From Erythrobacter sp. 34-65-8 (GTDB lineage Bacteria; Pseudomonadota; Alphaproteobacteria; Sphingomonadales; Sphingomonadaceae), in the NCBI GenBank assembly GCA_002278985.1, contig NCJP01000005.1, positions 1 through 17,343 on the forward strand: 17,343 nucleotides of DNA, in the 5' to 3' direction. Both the position numbers and the translations under genes were made by a program. Below, piece by piece: positions 1 to 8,193 of the stretch; positions within the stretch are counted from its first letter, which is position 1, and the number at the start of each line of letters is the position of its first letter. The notes below the pieces were generated by a model that saw nothing but the letters and a program-made list of their open reading frames with translations, had not been told where the DNA came from and searched no databases.

Positions 1-155
1 TCACCGGTTGCCGGGTCGTTCAGCGTTATTGACACACCTTCACCGGCACGGGCAGCGCCCGCAATCCAGTTCGATAGCGGGATGTCACCACCCAGGGCGA
101 AGGAATCGAGCAGCTCGCGCAGCTCGTGCTGGTGTTGTTGCGTCAGCGCGTTCAT
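1..155 (-). CDS. Aldehyde dehydrogenase family protein, N-terminal fragment (runs off left edge)
   Basis: Only the first 51 codons are present; the gene continues beyond position 1. The peptide starts MNALTQQHQHELRELL and continues through a segment containing NWIAGA and ending in NDPATG. This resembles the N-terminus of NAD(P)-dependent aldehyde dehydrogenases, where a 'W-I-x-G' stretch precedes 'NPATG'. The active-site Cys and Glu lie outside the window, so the substrate cannot be judged. The ATG overlaps the stop of the upstream dehydrogenase gene (ATGA, 152-155) and has a GGAGA ribosome site just upstream, so the two are probably translationally coupled. It is the last visible gene of a four-gene operon. 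The family call rests on a short segment and is moderately sure; the start is well supported. Confidence 0.6.
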   Translation of the reverse strand, partial: MNALTQQHQHELRELLDSFALGGDIPLSNWIAGAARAGEGVSITLNDPATG

Positions 156-1039
156 GTTGTCTCCGGGGCCTTGCTGTTTGTTTGCGTCAGGAATTGCGTG
201 ACGATGCGGTTGAAGTCTTCACTGTCGGCAATGTTGGCAGAGTCGTTGTGCCAGGTTTGCATGACCGCCTCGAAAATGCCGCCTTGCACACCGGCCAGGG
301 AACCGAAGTCACGCGCCAGGCGAAGGTCTTTGCGCATCAAGCCCATGGTAAAGCCCGAGTCGAAGGTGTCGGACAGCACCCATTTCGGGAAGTTGACCTC
401 GCTGACGCCGCTGCGGCCCGAACCACTGTTCACGCCTTCCAGGCAGGTGCGTGGGTCTACGCCTGCCTGCTGGGCCATGGCAACTGCCTGGGCGGTGCTG
501 ATCAGGTGCGCAGCGCACAGGAAATTGTTGGCCAGCTTCACCACATGACCGGCTCCCGCAGCGCCCACGTGGGTGTACTTGGCCGACAGGGTTTTCAGAA
601 CCGGCTCAACGCGGGCGATGACGCTGGGTTCACCGCCCAGCAAAATACCCAGGGTGCCTGCGGCTGCGCCGGCGGGGCCACCGCTTACGGGGGCGTCCAG
701 CCATTGCAGGCCGGCTTCCTGTACAAGTTTGGCCAGTTTGCGCGTGCTGGCCGGGTCACTGGTAGACATGTCGACAATGACACTGCCTTTGGGGGCGTTG
801 TGCAGAAGGTTGGGGCTGGTTTGAATAACGTCTTCCACATGCGCCGACGTTGGCAGGGAAAGCAGATACACATCGCTTTGCGGCAGGAACTCGGGGCCTG
901 AAACGTTCAACCCTTGTTGGGCCATACGTTCGCGTGTCTGGCTGACCGGGTCAATGCCGTTAACGTCAAACCCTTTTTTTTGCAGGGTCAGGGCCATGTT
1001 GCCGCCCATCTGACCCAAGCCAATTACCGTAATTTTCAA
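152..1039 (-). CDS. NAD(P)-dependent beta-hydroxyacid dehydrogenase (3-hydroxyisobutyrate dehydrogenase-like)
   Basis: Cytosolic oxidoreductase of 295 residues, the usual length of the beta-hydroxyacid dehydrogenase family. The N-terminal Rossmann fold has GLGQMG at residues 7-12. The substrate-binding signature DAPVSGG is at 115-121, and the catalytic-lysine motif GHVVKLANN places the lysine at 168. The C-terminal helical domain contains the GFTMGLMRKDL stretch common to these enzymes. Family members oxidise 3-hydroxyisobutyrate, L-threonate, tartronate semialdehyde or related acids; the exact substrate cannot be told from sequence alone. The start is TTG (1037-1039). It is supported by an AGGGAG ribosome site about six bases upstream and by a 4-nt TTGA overlap with the stop of the amidohydrolase gene. 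At its 3' end it overlaps the aldehyde dehydrogenase by ATGA. Oxidation of an alcohol-acid to a semialdehyde followed by aldehyde dehydrogenase would be a logical sequence, but this is inference. Confidence 0.88.
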   Translation of the reverse strand: MKITVIGLGQMGGNMALTLQKKGFDVNGIDPVSQTRERMAQQGLNVSGPEFLPQSDVYLLSLPTSAHVEDVIQTSPNLLHNAPKGSVIVDMSTSDPASTRKLAKLVQEAGLQWLDAPVSGGPAGAAAGTLGILLGGEPSVIARVEPVLKTLSAKYTHVGAAGAGHVVKLANNFLCAAHLISTAQAVAMAQQAGVDPRTCLEGVNSGSGRSGVSEVNFPKWVLSDTFDSGFTMGLMRKDLRLARDFGSLAGVQGGIFEAVMQTWHNDSANIADSEDFNRIVTQFLTQTNSKAPETT

Positions 1040-2205
1040 GCCAGTCTCCCTAGTTCTTTAACAAGGTTTTTCCAGTAGGCCACGCCTAGTGGCAATACCT
1101 GATCATTGAAGTCGTAGTGGGGGTTGTGCAGTGATGCGCTGTTGCTGCCGTTGCCCAGCCAAATGTAAGCGCCAGGGCGTTTTTGCAGCATGAAGGAAAA
1201 GTCTTCCGAGGCCATGCTGGGTGGCAGGTTGCGATGGACCTGCGTGATGCCGGGCGTCGATTCCAGCACCTTGGCGCAGCGCTCGGCGTGCTCGGGGGTA
1301 TTGATGGTGGCCGGATAGCGTTGTTGATAATCCAGTTCCACCTGCAGGCCATGAAAGCCCGCAATGGCATCCACTGCCTGGCGGAAACGTTGCTCCAACT
1401 GCTCGCGCAACGCCGGATCGAAGCAGCGCAGCGTTCCTTTCAGCTCTGCGCTGTCAGGAATCACGTTGTACGTGTCGCCTGCGTGAAAACTGGTGACGCT
1501 TACTACGGCTGACTGATGGGGCGGGGTTTCGCGGCTGACCAGGCTTTGCAACTGGGTAACCAGGTGGCTGGCTGCCAGTATCGCGTCTTTTCCCAGGTGC
1601 GGCATGGCAGCATGACACCCTTTGCCCGTCAGCTTCAAGCGGAATATATCGAACGAAGCCATGACTGCCGTACTGTGCACAGCAGCCTCGCCCGCTGCCA
1701 GACCAGGCCAGTTGTGCAGGGCGTAAACGCAGTCCATGGGATAACGCTCGAACAGGCCCTCTTCAACCATGACCCGTCCGCCACCTTCATTTTCCTCGGC
1801 GGGCTGGAAAATGAAGTACACCCTGCCGGCAAAGTCAGGCTCTTGGGCCAACTGGCAGGCTGCGCCCAGCAGCATGGTGGTGTGGCCATCGTGACCGCAG
1901 GCATGCATTTTGCCGGGTATGGTTGACGCGTGGTCGTGCGAATTGGCCTCGCAGACGTCCAGCGCATCCATGTCGGCGCGCAAGCCAATGGCGGGGCCAG
2001 GCCCGCCATTGCCGTCAAGAATGGCCAGCACGCCGGTGCCACGGCCCAGCCCGGTAACAACCTGCAGGCCATGGGCCCGAAGCGTCTCGGCAACAAACTG
2101 GCTGGTGTGATGCTCCTCGAAAGCGGTTTCGGGGTGCCGATGCAGCGTGTGACGCCACGCAGTCAGCGTGGCCGCAACATTGTCAGAGAGTTCTCGCACT
2201 TCCAT
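1036..2205 (-). CDS. M20 family metal-dependent amidohydrolase (hippurate hydrolase / N-acyl-amino-acid deacylase type)
   Basis: A cytosolic zinc or manganese hydrolase of 389 residues, typical for the M20D group that cleaves N-acyl amino acids, hippurate or similar amides. Visible motifs are RADMDAL (76-82), KMHACGHDGHT (99-109, with metal-binding Cys103 and His105), QPAEE (134-138, with the catalytic glutamate), LHN (163-165), the lid-domain GCHAAMPH (197-203, dimer-interface histidine) and MASEDFS (331-337), followed by LHNPHYDFND (359-368). All expected metal ligands appear intact. The ATG at 2203-2205 lies 12 nt after the stop of the DUF3100 frame. Its 3' end overlaps the dehydrogenase start (TTGA). 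The location suggests that its substrate enters through the DUF3100 membrane protein or that its product feeds the two dehydrogenases; neither is shown by the sequence. The family is certain, the substrate unknown. Confidence 0.92.
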   Translation of the reverse strand: MEVRELSDNVAATLTAWRHTLHRHPETAFEEHHTSQFVAETLRAHGLQVVTGLGRGTGVLAILDGNGGPGPAIGLRADMDALDVCEANSHDHASTIPGKMHACGHDGHTTMLLGAACQLAQEPDFAGRVYFIFQPAEENEGGGRVMVEEGLFERYPMDCVYALHNWPGLAAGEAAVHSTAVMASFDIFRLKLTGKGCHAAMPHLGKDAILAASHLVTQLQSLVSRETPPHQSAVVSVTSFHAGDTYNVIPDSAELKGTLRCFDPALREQLEQRFRQAVDAIAGFHGLQVELDYQQRYPATINTPEHAERCAKVLESTPGITQVHRNLPPSMASEDFSFMLQKRPGAYIWLGNGSNSASLHNPHYDFNDQVLPLGVAYWKNLVKELGRLA

Positions 2206-2217
2206 CCGTTCTACCTG

Positions 2218-3171
2218 TTAAAGAAAGATCTGGGCAATGATGGCGGAGCCCAGGAAGGTTCCGGTGAACACCAGAAGGGCCGTGATGATCAGCTTCCAGC
2301 CGGTTTTGCGGAACATGGTGAATTCACGGTTGGCCAAAGCCAGGCCGGCATAGGCAAGCACCGGTGTCACGATGGCCAGGAAGTTCACATGCGAAAGCTG
2401 GCTGACCATCCATGCGCTGCCCGGAAAGCCCGGAACCGTGGCAATAATGCTGACCAGCGACACCCAGGCAATGCTGGGAAGATAGAACGGCATGATGCGA
2501 GCGATGCCCAGACCGATCATGGACATGACGTAAAGAATGATGATGCCTGGCAGTGCCTGCATCAGCGGCGCACCATTGACGATGTTCGAGATCCAGGCAA
2601 CAGCGCACACAATGGCTACAGCTACGGCCGTCTGACCCAGGTTCTTCTCGGGGCGTTCCTGGTCGGGGTCGGAAACGCTCGCTCCCAATGTGGCATCAAG
2701 GGCGCTGTCTGTGCTGGTGCTGTTGGCACGGTTGCGTGTCAGCAGCTTGTACAGCCATTCAGCCATGGGCAGTGCCAGGAACAGGCAAACGTAAAGCCCG
2801 GTAGCGTAGGTCAGCAGATTGCTTGCGCCGGCAAACGCCAGAAGGCTGTCACCCATCTCGGGCATCATGGCTGTCAGCGCGCCCGAACACGCAGCCACCA
2901 TGCTGCCGCTACCTACGCCGCAGGCCATGGCCAGCGCGCGCGGGTCGAAAATATCCAGCGACAACAGATAGCCTGCCATCAAGGCAAACCACAGTGTGCC
3001 GAACATGGTGCCTACCACGTACACACCCATCACACCGATGCCCTCGGGGCCCTTCAGGCCGTACTTGTCGGCAATGATGGCGATATTGGGTTCACGAGCC
3101 ACCGAAAACGTTGCGCCTATGGTTTCGCGGCCCATTTTCAGTACCAGTACGGCTACGGGCAAAGCAATCAG
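2218..3171 (-). pseudogene. DUF3100 family integral membrane protein, 5' end missing (C-terminal ~317 residues)
   Basis: From about residue 140 onward, the frame ending at 2218 is a polytopic membrane protein with the DUF3100 signature (KMGRETIGATFS, then AREPNIAIIADKYGLKGPEG). Hydrophobic segments lie at about 184-211, 217-241, 247-275, 318-337, 346-366, 371-388, 402-420 and 431-456. A hydrophilic loop rich in Ser, Asp and Glu covers roughly 283-316. The N-terminal part of the family, with its first membrane segments, is absent. In its place, in frame, is an RNA-methyltransferase N-terminus (residues 1 to about 139 of the combined frame). The family has no settled function; a transporter is likely from its topology and its place before a hydrolase operon. 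Base composition is clearly lower in G+C than the methyltransferase side. It is best read as a truncated gene at a chimeric join. Confidence 0.8.
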
Positions 3172-3185
3172 CATGGTGCCCAGGT
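3160..3185. other. Chimeric join between two unrelated genomic segments
   Basis: At this point the minus-strand frame changes from the conserved SpoU methyltransferase motif RDPGNLGTM to the DUF3100 stretch LIALPVAVLV. The most likely crossover is between 3166 and 3174, around the codons ATG-CTG-ATT. A hand count gives about 58% G+C for 3001-3160 and about 68% for 3181-3360. Operon content also switches from a betaproteobacterial-like catabolic set to a Sphingomonadales regulatory-PTS set. No insertion sequence, integrase, tRNA or direct repeat is visible at the join. A misassembly or ligation joined at a few shared bases fits best; true recombination cannot be excluded from sequence alone. 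Confidence 0.8.
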
Positions 3186-3588
3186 TGCCCGGATCGCGCA
3201 GCGCCTGCGCCACGAGCCAGATCGGCGCGGCAGCGCGGTCAAGCGCAGCGAGCGAGGTGTCGAATTCATCATAGACACCCGCCACGGCCTGCGGGTTGTC
3301 CTTGCCGGTGATCTTGCCGAGGATGTCCGCGCTGGTTTCGATCACTTCGCCGCCGGCAGCAAACACGGCCTGTTCCAGCCGGTCGAGCAGGGGGTGGGGA
3401 TCGCGGCCGGATGCGAGGACCAGCACTTGCGGAACGTGCCCGCATTCCAGAGCGTCGGTCAGCAGGCGCAGACCTTCGGCGAGGAACGTGCCCGCTGCCT
3501 TGCGGTGCTTCTTCTCGCGCAGGGCCCGCAGCGCCTTGACGGTCGGATTGGAGAAGCCGGTGATCAGCCTCCGGCCGGGATCGGACAT
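3172..3588 (-). pseudogene. TrmH/SpoU-type RNA 2'-O-methyltransferase, N-terminal fragment (3' end missing)
   Basis: The first ~139 residues match the start of SpoU/TrmH-family RNA ribose methyltransferases. An RNA-binding substrate domain contains NPTVKALRALREKKHR (14-29) and FLAEGLRLL (35-43), then VYDEF (105-109). The beginning of the knotted methyltransferase domain has the motif-1 stretch LRDPGNLGTM (130-139). In complete proteins, motif 1 is followed by about 110-130 more residues, including the trefoil knot and the S-adenosylmethionine site (motifs 2 and 3). Here these are replaced by a DUF3100 membrane protein in the same frame, so the encoded fusion could not methylate RNA. The gene starts 13 nt after the HPr stop, the last visible member of the chvI-to-ptsH operon. 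An intact copy presumably exists in the source genome. Confidence 0.82.
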
Positions 3589-3601
3589 GGGCCGGGGCTG
3601 C

Positions 3602-3880
3602 CTATTCTTCGCCGAAGCCGTCGGCCACCAGCGCGCTCAGCCGCTCTATCACCGTGCCGTCGGCATCGCCGGTCACGACCAGCTCGATCGTATCGCCCCT
3701 GGCCGCGCCGAGCATCATCAGGCCGAGGATCGAACCCCCCGCAGCACTGTTCGCGCCCTTGGTGACAGTGACGCAGACCCCTTCGGGCAACTGGCTGGCG
3801 GCGTTGACGAACTTGGCGCTGGCGCGCGCGTGCAGGCCGCGGCTGTTGACGATGGTCAGTTCCCGCCGATGTTCCGCCAC
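3602..3880 (-). CDS. ptsH: Phosphocarrier protein HPr of the regulatory PTS
   Basis: A 92-residue HPr. The phosphorylatable histidine is in GLHARAS (His17), and the regulatory serine corresponding to Ser46 of Gram-positive HPr is in GGSILGLMML (Ser50). Cytosolic HPr receives phosphate from enzyme I on the histidine and passes it to EIIA; the serine is the target of HprK, whose gene lies in the same operon. The start is GTG (3878-3880), with AGGGG a few bases upstream and only 8 nt after the EIIA stop. No sugar permease (EIIB/C/D) is seen nearby, which agrees with the alphaproteobacterial PTS being regulatory rather than transporting. Enzyme I is not in the window. Confidence 0.95.
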   Translation of the reverse strand: MAEHRRELTIVNSRGLHARASAKFVNAASQLPEGVCVTVTKGANSAAGGSILGLMMLGAARGDTIELVVTGDADGTVIERLSALVADGFGEE

Positions 3881-3888
3881 GCGTACCC

Positions 3889-4356
3889 CTACGATGCCTT
3901 GGCGCGCTGGCCGAGCAGCTCGGATGCGACGGTGATGTAGCTTTGCCCGGCTTCGCGCGCGGCGGCGACGGCGGTGACCACGTCATGATCCTTGCGCACG
4001 CCGGCCAGCCGGATCAGCATCGGCAGGTTAACCCCGGCGATGACTTCCACCCGGCCCGAATCGAGCAGCGAAATAGCGAGGTTGGACGGGGTGCCGCCGA
4101 ACAGGTCGGTCAGGATGACTACGCCCTTGCCACTGTCGACCTTGCGGATCGCCCCGGCAATTTCCGCCCGGCGCTTCTCGGCGTCGTCGTCCGGTCCGAT
4201 GCAGACGGTGGCAATCGCCTCCTGCCGACCGACCACGTGCTCCATCGCGTGAACGAATTCCTCGGCCAGCCGGCCGTGGGTTACCAGAATGAGTCCGATC
4301 ATGGGCGTTACGGTATCCGGATTCTCTCGGTCAGGGGTGTCTCGCATGTCCGCCAT
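3889..4356 (-). CDS. PTS EIIA component, mannose family
   Basis: EIIA-Man-type domain protein of 155 residues from the first ATG. The phosphate-accepting histidine is in LVTHGRLA (His27), followed by the conserved LTDLFGGTPSNLA segment around residues 83-95 and GVNLPML near 109-115. It takes phosphate from HPr-His. In alphaproteobacteria lacking EIIC/EIID partners, this EIIA acts in signalling rather than sugar uptake. The upstream start is used because it sits 3 nt after the rapZ stop. However, the family usually begins at the internal ATG for MIGLILVTHG (4300-4302), so the 18 extra residues, polar and proline-rich, may not be translated. It is followed 8 nt later by ptsH. Confidence 0.93.
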   Translation of the reverse strand: MADMRDTPDRENPDTVTPMIGLILVTHGRLAEEFVHAMEHVVGRQEAIATVCIGPDDDAEKRRAEIAGAIRKVDSGKGVVILTDLFGGTPSNLAISLLDSGRVEVIAGVNLPMLIRLAGVRKDHDVVTAVAAAREAGQSYITVASELLGQRAKAS

Positions 4357-4359
4357 CGG

Positions 4360-5322
4360 TCAGCCCTTCGGGCCTTCGATCTCGTCAGCGGCACGCGACC
4401 CCAGATTGCGGTGCAACACGGTGGGGGAAAATCCGTCTTCGCGCAAGGCCTGAGCCATGCGCTCGGCGGTGAAGACCGACCGGTGGCGCCCGCCAGTACA
4501 GCCGAAGGCGATGTTGACATAGGCCTTTCCCTGCGCGCGGTAGCGCGGCAACAGGGTGGCCAGAAGCGTGCGGATCTGGCCGAATACCGTGTCATATGCC
4601 GGATCCTGCCGGATGTGTTCGCCCACTGCCGGATCGAGCCCGGTCTGCTCGCGCAGTTCCGGCACCCAGTGCGGGTTGTCGAGAAAGCGCATGTCGAACA
4701 CCAGGTCTGCCAGCGGCGGGGTGCCGCGCGCGAAACCGAAGCTCGAGACGATCACTGCCATGTCCTGCGGCGCAGTCCGGGCAAACTGGGCGCGGACGGC
4801 CTGTTGCAGGTCGTTGCTGGTGAAAGCCGAGGTATCAAGCACCGCATCCGCCCAGCGCCGCAGGGGTTCGAGCAGCTCCCGCTCTGCCTGAATGCCGGTC
4901 CGCACCGGGCGCTCGGCCGCCATCGGGTGGCGCCGCCGCGTCTCGTTGTAGCGCCGTTCGAGCTCGGCGCTGTTGCAGTCCAGGAACAGGGTGGTGATGA
5001 CCAGGTCTTCGCGCTGGCTCAGCCCCTTGACCCGCTCGATCACGTCAACCGGATCGAACCCGCGCGTGCGGCTGTCGAAACCGATGGCCAACGGGGTGCG
5101 CTGGCTGTCCTGGGCGAGTGAGGGCGGAGTGGAAGTCTGGGCTGCCGCTGAGGGCGGCCCGATCAGGCGCACCAGCAGGCGGATGGGAAAATTGTCGATC
5201 GCCTCCCAGCCCAGATCCTCCAGCACGCGCAAGGCAGTCGTTTTGCCGGCGCCTGACAAGCCGGTGACGAGCAGGATGTGTTGGCGCTGGATCGGGGCAA
5301 GGGCGGGCGAATCACTGGGCAT
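4360..5322 (-). CDS. rapZ: RNase adapter protein RapZ (YvcJ/YhbJ family nucleotide-binding protein)
   Basis: A 320-residue RapZ family protein. The N-terminal P-loop GLSGAGKT is at 21-28, and the IDNFP stretch at 42-46 is typical of the family. GFDSRTR is at 81-87, SSFGFARGTP at 193-202, DMRFLDNP at 210-217, and the C-terminal signature FGCTGGRHRSV at 273-283. In Escherichia coli, RapZ binds small RNAs GlmY and GlmZ and guides RNase E to GlmZ to control glucosamine-6-phosphate synthase. In alphaproteobacteria its RNA partners are unclear, and it is classically found between hprK and the EIIA gene, as here. It follows hprK after 45 nt and precedes the EIIA gene by 3 nt. A low-complexity insert rich in Ser, Thr, Pro and Ala at about 57-75 appears to be an added loop. 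No strong ribosome site precedes the ATG. Confidence 0.95.
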   Translation of the reverse strand: MPSDSPALAPIQRQHILLVTGLSGAGKTTALRVLEDLGWEAIDNFPIRLLVRLIGPPSAAAQTSTPPSLAQDSQRTPLAIGFDSRTRGFDPVDVIERVKGLSQREDLVITTLFLDCNSAELERRYNETRRRHPMAAERPVRTGIQAERELLEPLRRWADAVLDTSAFTSNDLQQAVRAQFARTAPQDMAVIVSSFGFARGTPPLADLVFDMRFLDNPHWVPELREQTGLDPAVGEHIRQDPAYDTVFGQIRTLLATLLPRYRAQGKAYVNIAFGCTGGRHRSVFTAERMAQALREDGFSPTVLHRNLGSRAADEIEGPKG

Positions 5323-5367
5323 GGCACGCCGTATCTGCGCGGGTTCGCGGTCCTTGGAAAGGCGCTA

Positions 5368-5787
5368 TCACAGGCCGTACCGTTCCAGCGCCAGTTCGGC
5401 CCGGATGGCCGCCGCGGGGATCGAGGGATCGAACCACAGGCGGGGCACCATGCGCCCCAGCACCAGCCCCTGCTCTGACTGCTCGACAAAGCGCGGCGCG
5501 TCGCGCGCCAGCCGCAGCACCAGGGCAAGCGGCGCGGCCGTGGTCGGCATCGCCACCAGCCCGACGTTGCGCACTTCGATCAGGCCCTTGATCGGGGCTG
5601 GAGGGGAGGCAAGGACTTGCTCGCTCAGCAGCGACAGGGCCACCCCGTCATCACCGATCAGGATCGCCCCCCGGTCGATCAGCTTGAGGGCGAGCGTGGT
5701 CTTGCCGCTGCCGGGCGGCCCTTCCAGCATCAGCGCGCGTGCACCGACGGCGACGCAGGTCGCCTGATGCAGGACAGGCCCGGTCAT
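5368..5787 (-). CDS. hprK: HPr kinase/phosphorylase, short alphaproteobacterial form
   Basis: A 139-residue protein corresponding to only the C-terminal catalytic domain of HprK/P. The Gram-positive enzyme is about 310 residues with an extra N-terminal domain. The Walker A motif GPPGSGKT is at 23-30, the IGDDG strand at 44-48 is equivalent to the catalytic aspartate region, and the family signature IKGLIEVRNVG is at 66-76. It phosphorylates HPr on serine, the regulatory site seen as Ser50 in the HPr encoded downstream. The short form is standard in alphaproteobacteria, so this is not a truncation. The ATG overlaps the chvG stop by 4 nt (ATGA, 5784-5787), which implies translational coupling of the sensor kinase and HprK. 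Confidence 0.94.
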   Translation of the reverse strand: MTGPVLHQATCVAVGARALMLEGPPGSGKTTLALKLIDRGAILIGDDGVALSLLSEQVLASPPAPIKGLIEVRNVGLVAMPTTAAPLALVLRLARDAPRFVEQSEQGLVLGRMVPRLWFDPSIPAAAIRAELALERYGL

Positions 5788-7367
5788 GCCCGGTCGATGG
5801 TGCGCTGCGGCAGGGTGAGGAGCAGGCAGGCCCCCGGCTCGCCGTTGTCCCGCCCCAGCGCCACCAGCGAACCGTCATGCGCTTCGGCAATGGTGCGGGC
5901 AATGGCGAGGCCGAGCCCCGAATGGTTGCCGAAATCCTCCGCATCGGGACGTTCGGAATGGAACCGGCGGAATACCTTCTCGCGGGCTTCCTCGGGGATG
6001 CCGGGGCCTTCGTCGCACACGCTCAGTTCAACCGTTTTCCCGCTGCGCTGCACGCGCACCGTAATGGTCCCTTCCGGAGGAGAGAACGACACGGCATTGT
6101 CGAGCAGGTTCTCGACCACGCGTTCGAGGCGGATCGGCACGCCGGAAACCGGTGCTCCGGTGCGGGGCAGGTCGAGCGCGATGGCGCGTCCGTCGTTCTC
6201 GGCCCGGTTCTCGCGCGCGCCGACGATGGCACGGACCAGTTCGGCCAGATCGATCGGCTCGAATGTGGCGCGTGACAGCTCGGCATCAATCCGGCTGGCT
6301 TCGGAAATTTCGCTGACCAGGCGGTCGATCCGGCGCACGTCATGCGCGGCGATGGCCGTCAGCTGCGCGCGCAGTTCCGGATCGCTCACCTTGGGCAGCG
6401 ATTCGAGCGCGCTGCGCAGGGACGCGAGCGGGTTCTTGATTTCATGCGCCACGTCGGCGGCGAAATGGTCAACCGCGTCGATCCGCTGGCGCAAGGTATT
6501 GGTCATGTCGGAAACGGCGCGGGCCAGCACGCCGATTTCGTCGCGCCGTTCAGGCAGGCGGGGCACTTCGACTCCGCGATCGCGCCCCTGGCGCACGCGG
6601 ATCGCGGCGCTGGCGAGAGTTCGCAGCGGCTGAACGATGGTGCGCGCCATGTAGAGCGACAGCAGAATCGATCCCACCAGCGCCATCAGCACCGCGATCA
6701 CCAGAGTGGTCCGCGCCTCGCGCACGGCCAGCGTGATGTCGAGCGCATTGCGGGTGGTCAGCAGGGTCGCTCCGTTGAGGCCGACTGGCGCTGCCGCATT
6801 GATGACAGGAGATCCGTCCGGCGCATCGCGCAGCTGGATCTGGGAAAGCCCGGCTTCGCGCGCGCGCTTGAGTTCCGGCCAGGCATCGGCGTTCGCCACT
6901 GCCGGTTCGATATAATCCGGAATAGGCGGTGCCCCGACGATCCGGTCAAACACCCGGTCCAGCATTCGCGACATGTCCTGTGACAGCGGATCGTCACTCG
7001 GATCGTCGAAGGTAAAAGCCGGTTCGGCCAATGCAAAACTGTCAGCCCAGAGCCGCCCTTCGGCATCGAACATGCGCAGTCTCATGCGCTGTTCCTTGCC
7101 GATCTGGACCATCAGGGCTTCCTGCCGCTGGCGGCTCGCCCCGGCCAGGGCCTCGGCGGTGATCTGCACCTCGATCCGAGCCATCTTGTAGCGTTCGGCC
7201 AGCAGCTGTTTGCGATAGCCGTCAAGATAGAACACCCCGCCACCGAGCAGCGCGAGCGGCAGGATGTTCACTGCCAGGATGCGCGGTGTGATCGACAGGC
7301 GGCTCGACCAGCGGAACCGCTTGAGTTGCTGGTCGAAGCTGTCACGCAGCGGAGTGGTGTCAGGCAT
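5784..7367 (-). CDS. chvG: Sensor histidine kinase ChvG (stimulus-sensing domain)
   Basis: A 527-residue inner-membrane histidine kinase. Membrane segments are at about 29-48 and 219-240, enclosing a periplasmic sensing region of about 170 residues. A HAMP linker follows (about 241-293). The phospho-accepting histidine is His308 in [16 protein letters not shown]. The ATPase domain has the N box around [14 protein letters not shown] (417-430), the G1 box DEGPGIP (452-458) and the G2 box SGLGLAIA (483-490). ChvG/ExoS pairs with ChvI and responds to acid or envelope conditions in Rhizobiales; the signal in this lineage is not known from the sequence. The chosen ATG overlaps the chvI stop by 8 nt. 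The frame stays open further upstream, but only antisense to chvI-coding codons. It is followed by hprK with a 4-nt overlap. Confidence 0.93.
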   Translation of the reverse strand: MPDTTPLRDSFDQQLKRFRWSSRLSITPRILAVNILPLALLGGGVFYLDGYRKQLLAERYKMARIEVQITAEALAGASRQRQEALMVQIGKEQRMRLRMFDAEGRLWADSFALAEPAFTFDDPSDDPLSQDMSRMLDRVFDRIVGAPPIPDYIEPAVANADAWPELKRAREAGLSQIQLRDAPDGSPVINAAAPVGLNGATLLTTRNALDITLAVREARTTLVIAVLMALVGSILLSLYMARTIVQPLRTLASAAIRVRQGRDRGVEVPRLPERRDEIGVLARAVSDMTNTLRQRIDAVDHFAADVAHEIKNPLASLRSALESLPKVSDPELRAQLTAIAAHDVRRIDRLVSEISEASRIDAELSRATFEPIDLAELVRAIVGARENRAENDGRAIALDLPRTGAPVSGVPIRLERVVENLLDNAVSFSPPEGTITVRVQRSGKTVELSVCDEGPGIPEEAREKVFRRFHSERPDAEDFGNHSGLGLAIARTIAEAHDGSLVALGRDNGEPGACLLLTLPQRTIDRA

Positions 7368-8106
7368 CGTTGAAGCTGTAGCCTGCACCGTAAAGCGTAT
7401 CGATCGCCCCGAACTGCGGATCGACGCTGCGGAACTTGCGGCGCATCCGCTTGATGTGGCTGTCGACCGTGCGATCGTCCACGAACACGTCGTCAGGATA
7501 GGCCGCATCCATCAGCTGGTTGCGGCTCTTGATCACTCCGGGGCGGGAGGCGAGCGCTTCCAGCAGCAGGAATTCGGTCACCGTCAACGAGACGGTCTTG
7601 CCGTCCCAGGTAACCAGGTGGCGGGCCGGATCCATCATCAGGCGGCCGCGCTCCACCACCGGGCCGGGCTCCAGCTGTGCTTCGCCAGAGCTGTCGTCCT
7701 CGCCGTCGCTGCCGCCGCTGCGGCGCAGGATTGCCCGGATGCGGGCCAGCAGCAGGCGCAGGCTGAACGGCTTGGCGATATAGTCGTCCGCCCCCAGCTC
7801 CAGCCCGGCTTCCTCGTCCTGCTCGTCATCCTTGCTGGTCAGGAAGATCACCGGCAGGTCCGACTGGCGGCGCAGCTGGCGCAGCAGCTCCATCCCGTCC
7901 ATGCGCGGCATCTTGATGTCGAACACGCCCAGGTCCGGCGGCTTGTCGAGCAGGGCCTTCAGGGCGGATTCGCCATCGGTGTAGATGCGCGTGGTGTAGC
8001 CTTCGGCCTGCAGCGCGATGGACACGGTGGTGAGGATGTTGCGATCATCATCGACAAGGGCAATCACGCGCTCGCGCCTGCCGGGCCGGGGTTCGCTCTC
8101 TGCCAT
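7360..8106 (-). CDS. chvI: Response regulator ChvI (OmpR/PhoB family)
   Basis: A 248-residue two-domain response regulator. The receiver domain has the acidic pocket VDDD at 18-21, the phospho-accepting Asp63 in [11 protein letters not shown], Thr90 and the conserved Lys112 in AKPFS. A linker rich in Ser, Gly and Asp (about 130-145) leads to a winged-helix OmpR-type DNA-binding domain ending in [10 protein letters not shown]. It is the transcriptional partner of the sensor encoded immediately downstream. The start at MAESEP is preferred because the receiver domain begins within 15 residues, although no strong ribosome site is visible. The frame is open 20 codons further upstream, without homology-like sequence. 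It is the first gene of the regulatory-PTS operon and is transcribed divergently from pckA across about 200 bases. Confidence 0.94.
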   Translation of the reverse strand: MAESEPRPGRRERVIALVDDDRNILTTVSIALQAEGYTTRIYTDGESALKALLDKPPDLGVFDIKMPRMDGMELLRQLRRQSDLPVIFLTSKDDEQDEEAGLELGADDYIAKPFSLRLLLARIRAILRRSGGSDGEDDSSGEAQLEPGPVVERGRLMMDPARHLVTWDGKTVSLTVTEFLLLEALASRPGVIKSRNQLMDAAYPDDVFVDDRTVDSHIKRMRRKFRSVDPQFGAIDTLYGAGYSFNDA

Positions 8107-8193
8107 GGCATTGTGACTAGTCGTTTCGGCGCATTTGGGCAACGCATCGAACGCGCCGCATCGCAACTATCCGGCCAGCGGGAATCGCATGGT

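Noticed and set aside
3160..3185. Site-specific integration at the join
   Set aside because: No integrase, attachment core, direct repeat or tRNA end is visible; only a few shared bases could bridge the two sides.
2218..3588. A genuine bifunctional methyltransferase-membrane protein
   Set aside because: Both partners are broken in mid-domain, and the methyltransferase lacks its cofactor-binding knot. Base composition and operon origin change at the same point, so a functional fusion is unlikely.
1930..3765. A 611-codon plus-strand open frame that also crosses the chimeric join
   Set aside because: It lies antisense to the amidohydrolase, DUF3100, methyltransferase and HPr genes. Its sequence is rich in His, Gln and Arg with no family features.
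7368..7508. An N-terminal extension of ChvG by 47 residues
   Set aside because: The extension is antisense-like, Ser/Thr/Arg-rich and sits wholly within chvI coding sequence. The internal ATG gives the normal ChvG N-terminus and an 8-nt overlap.
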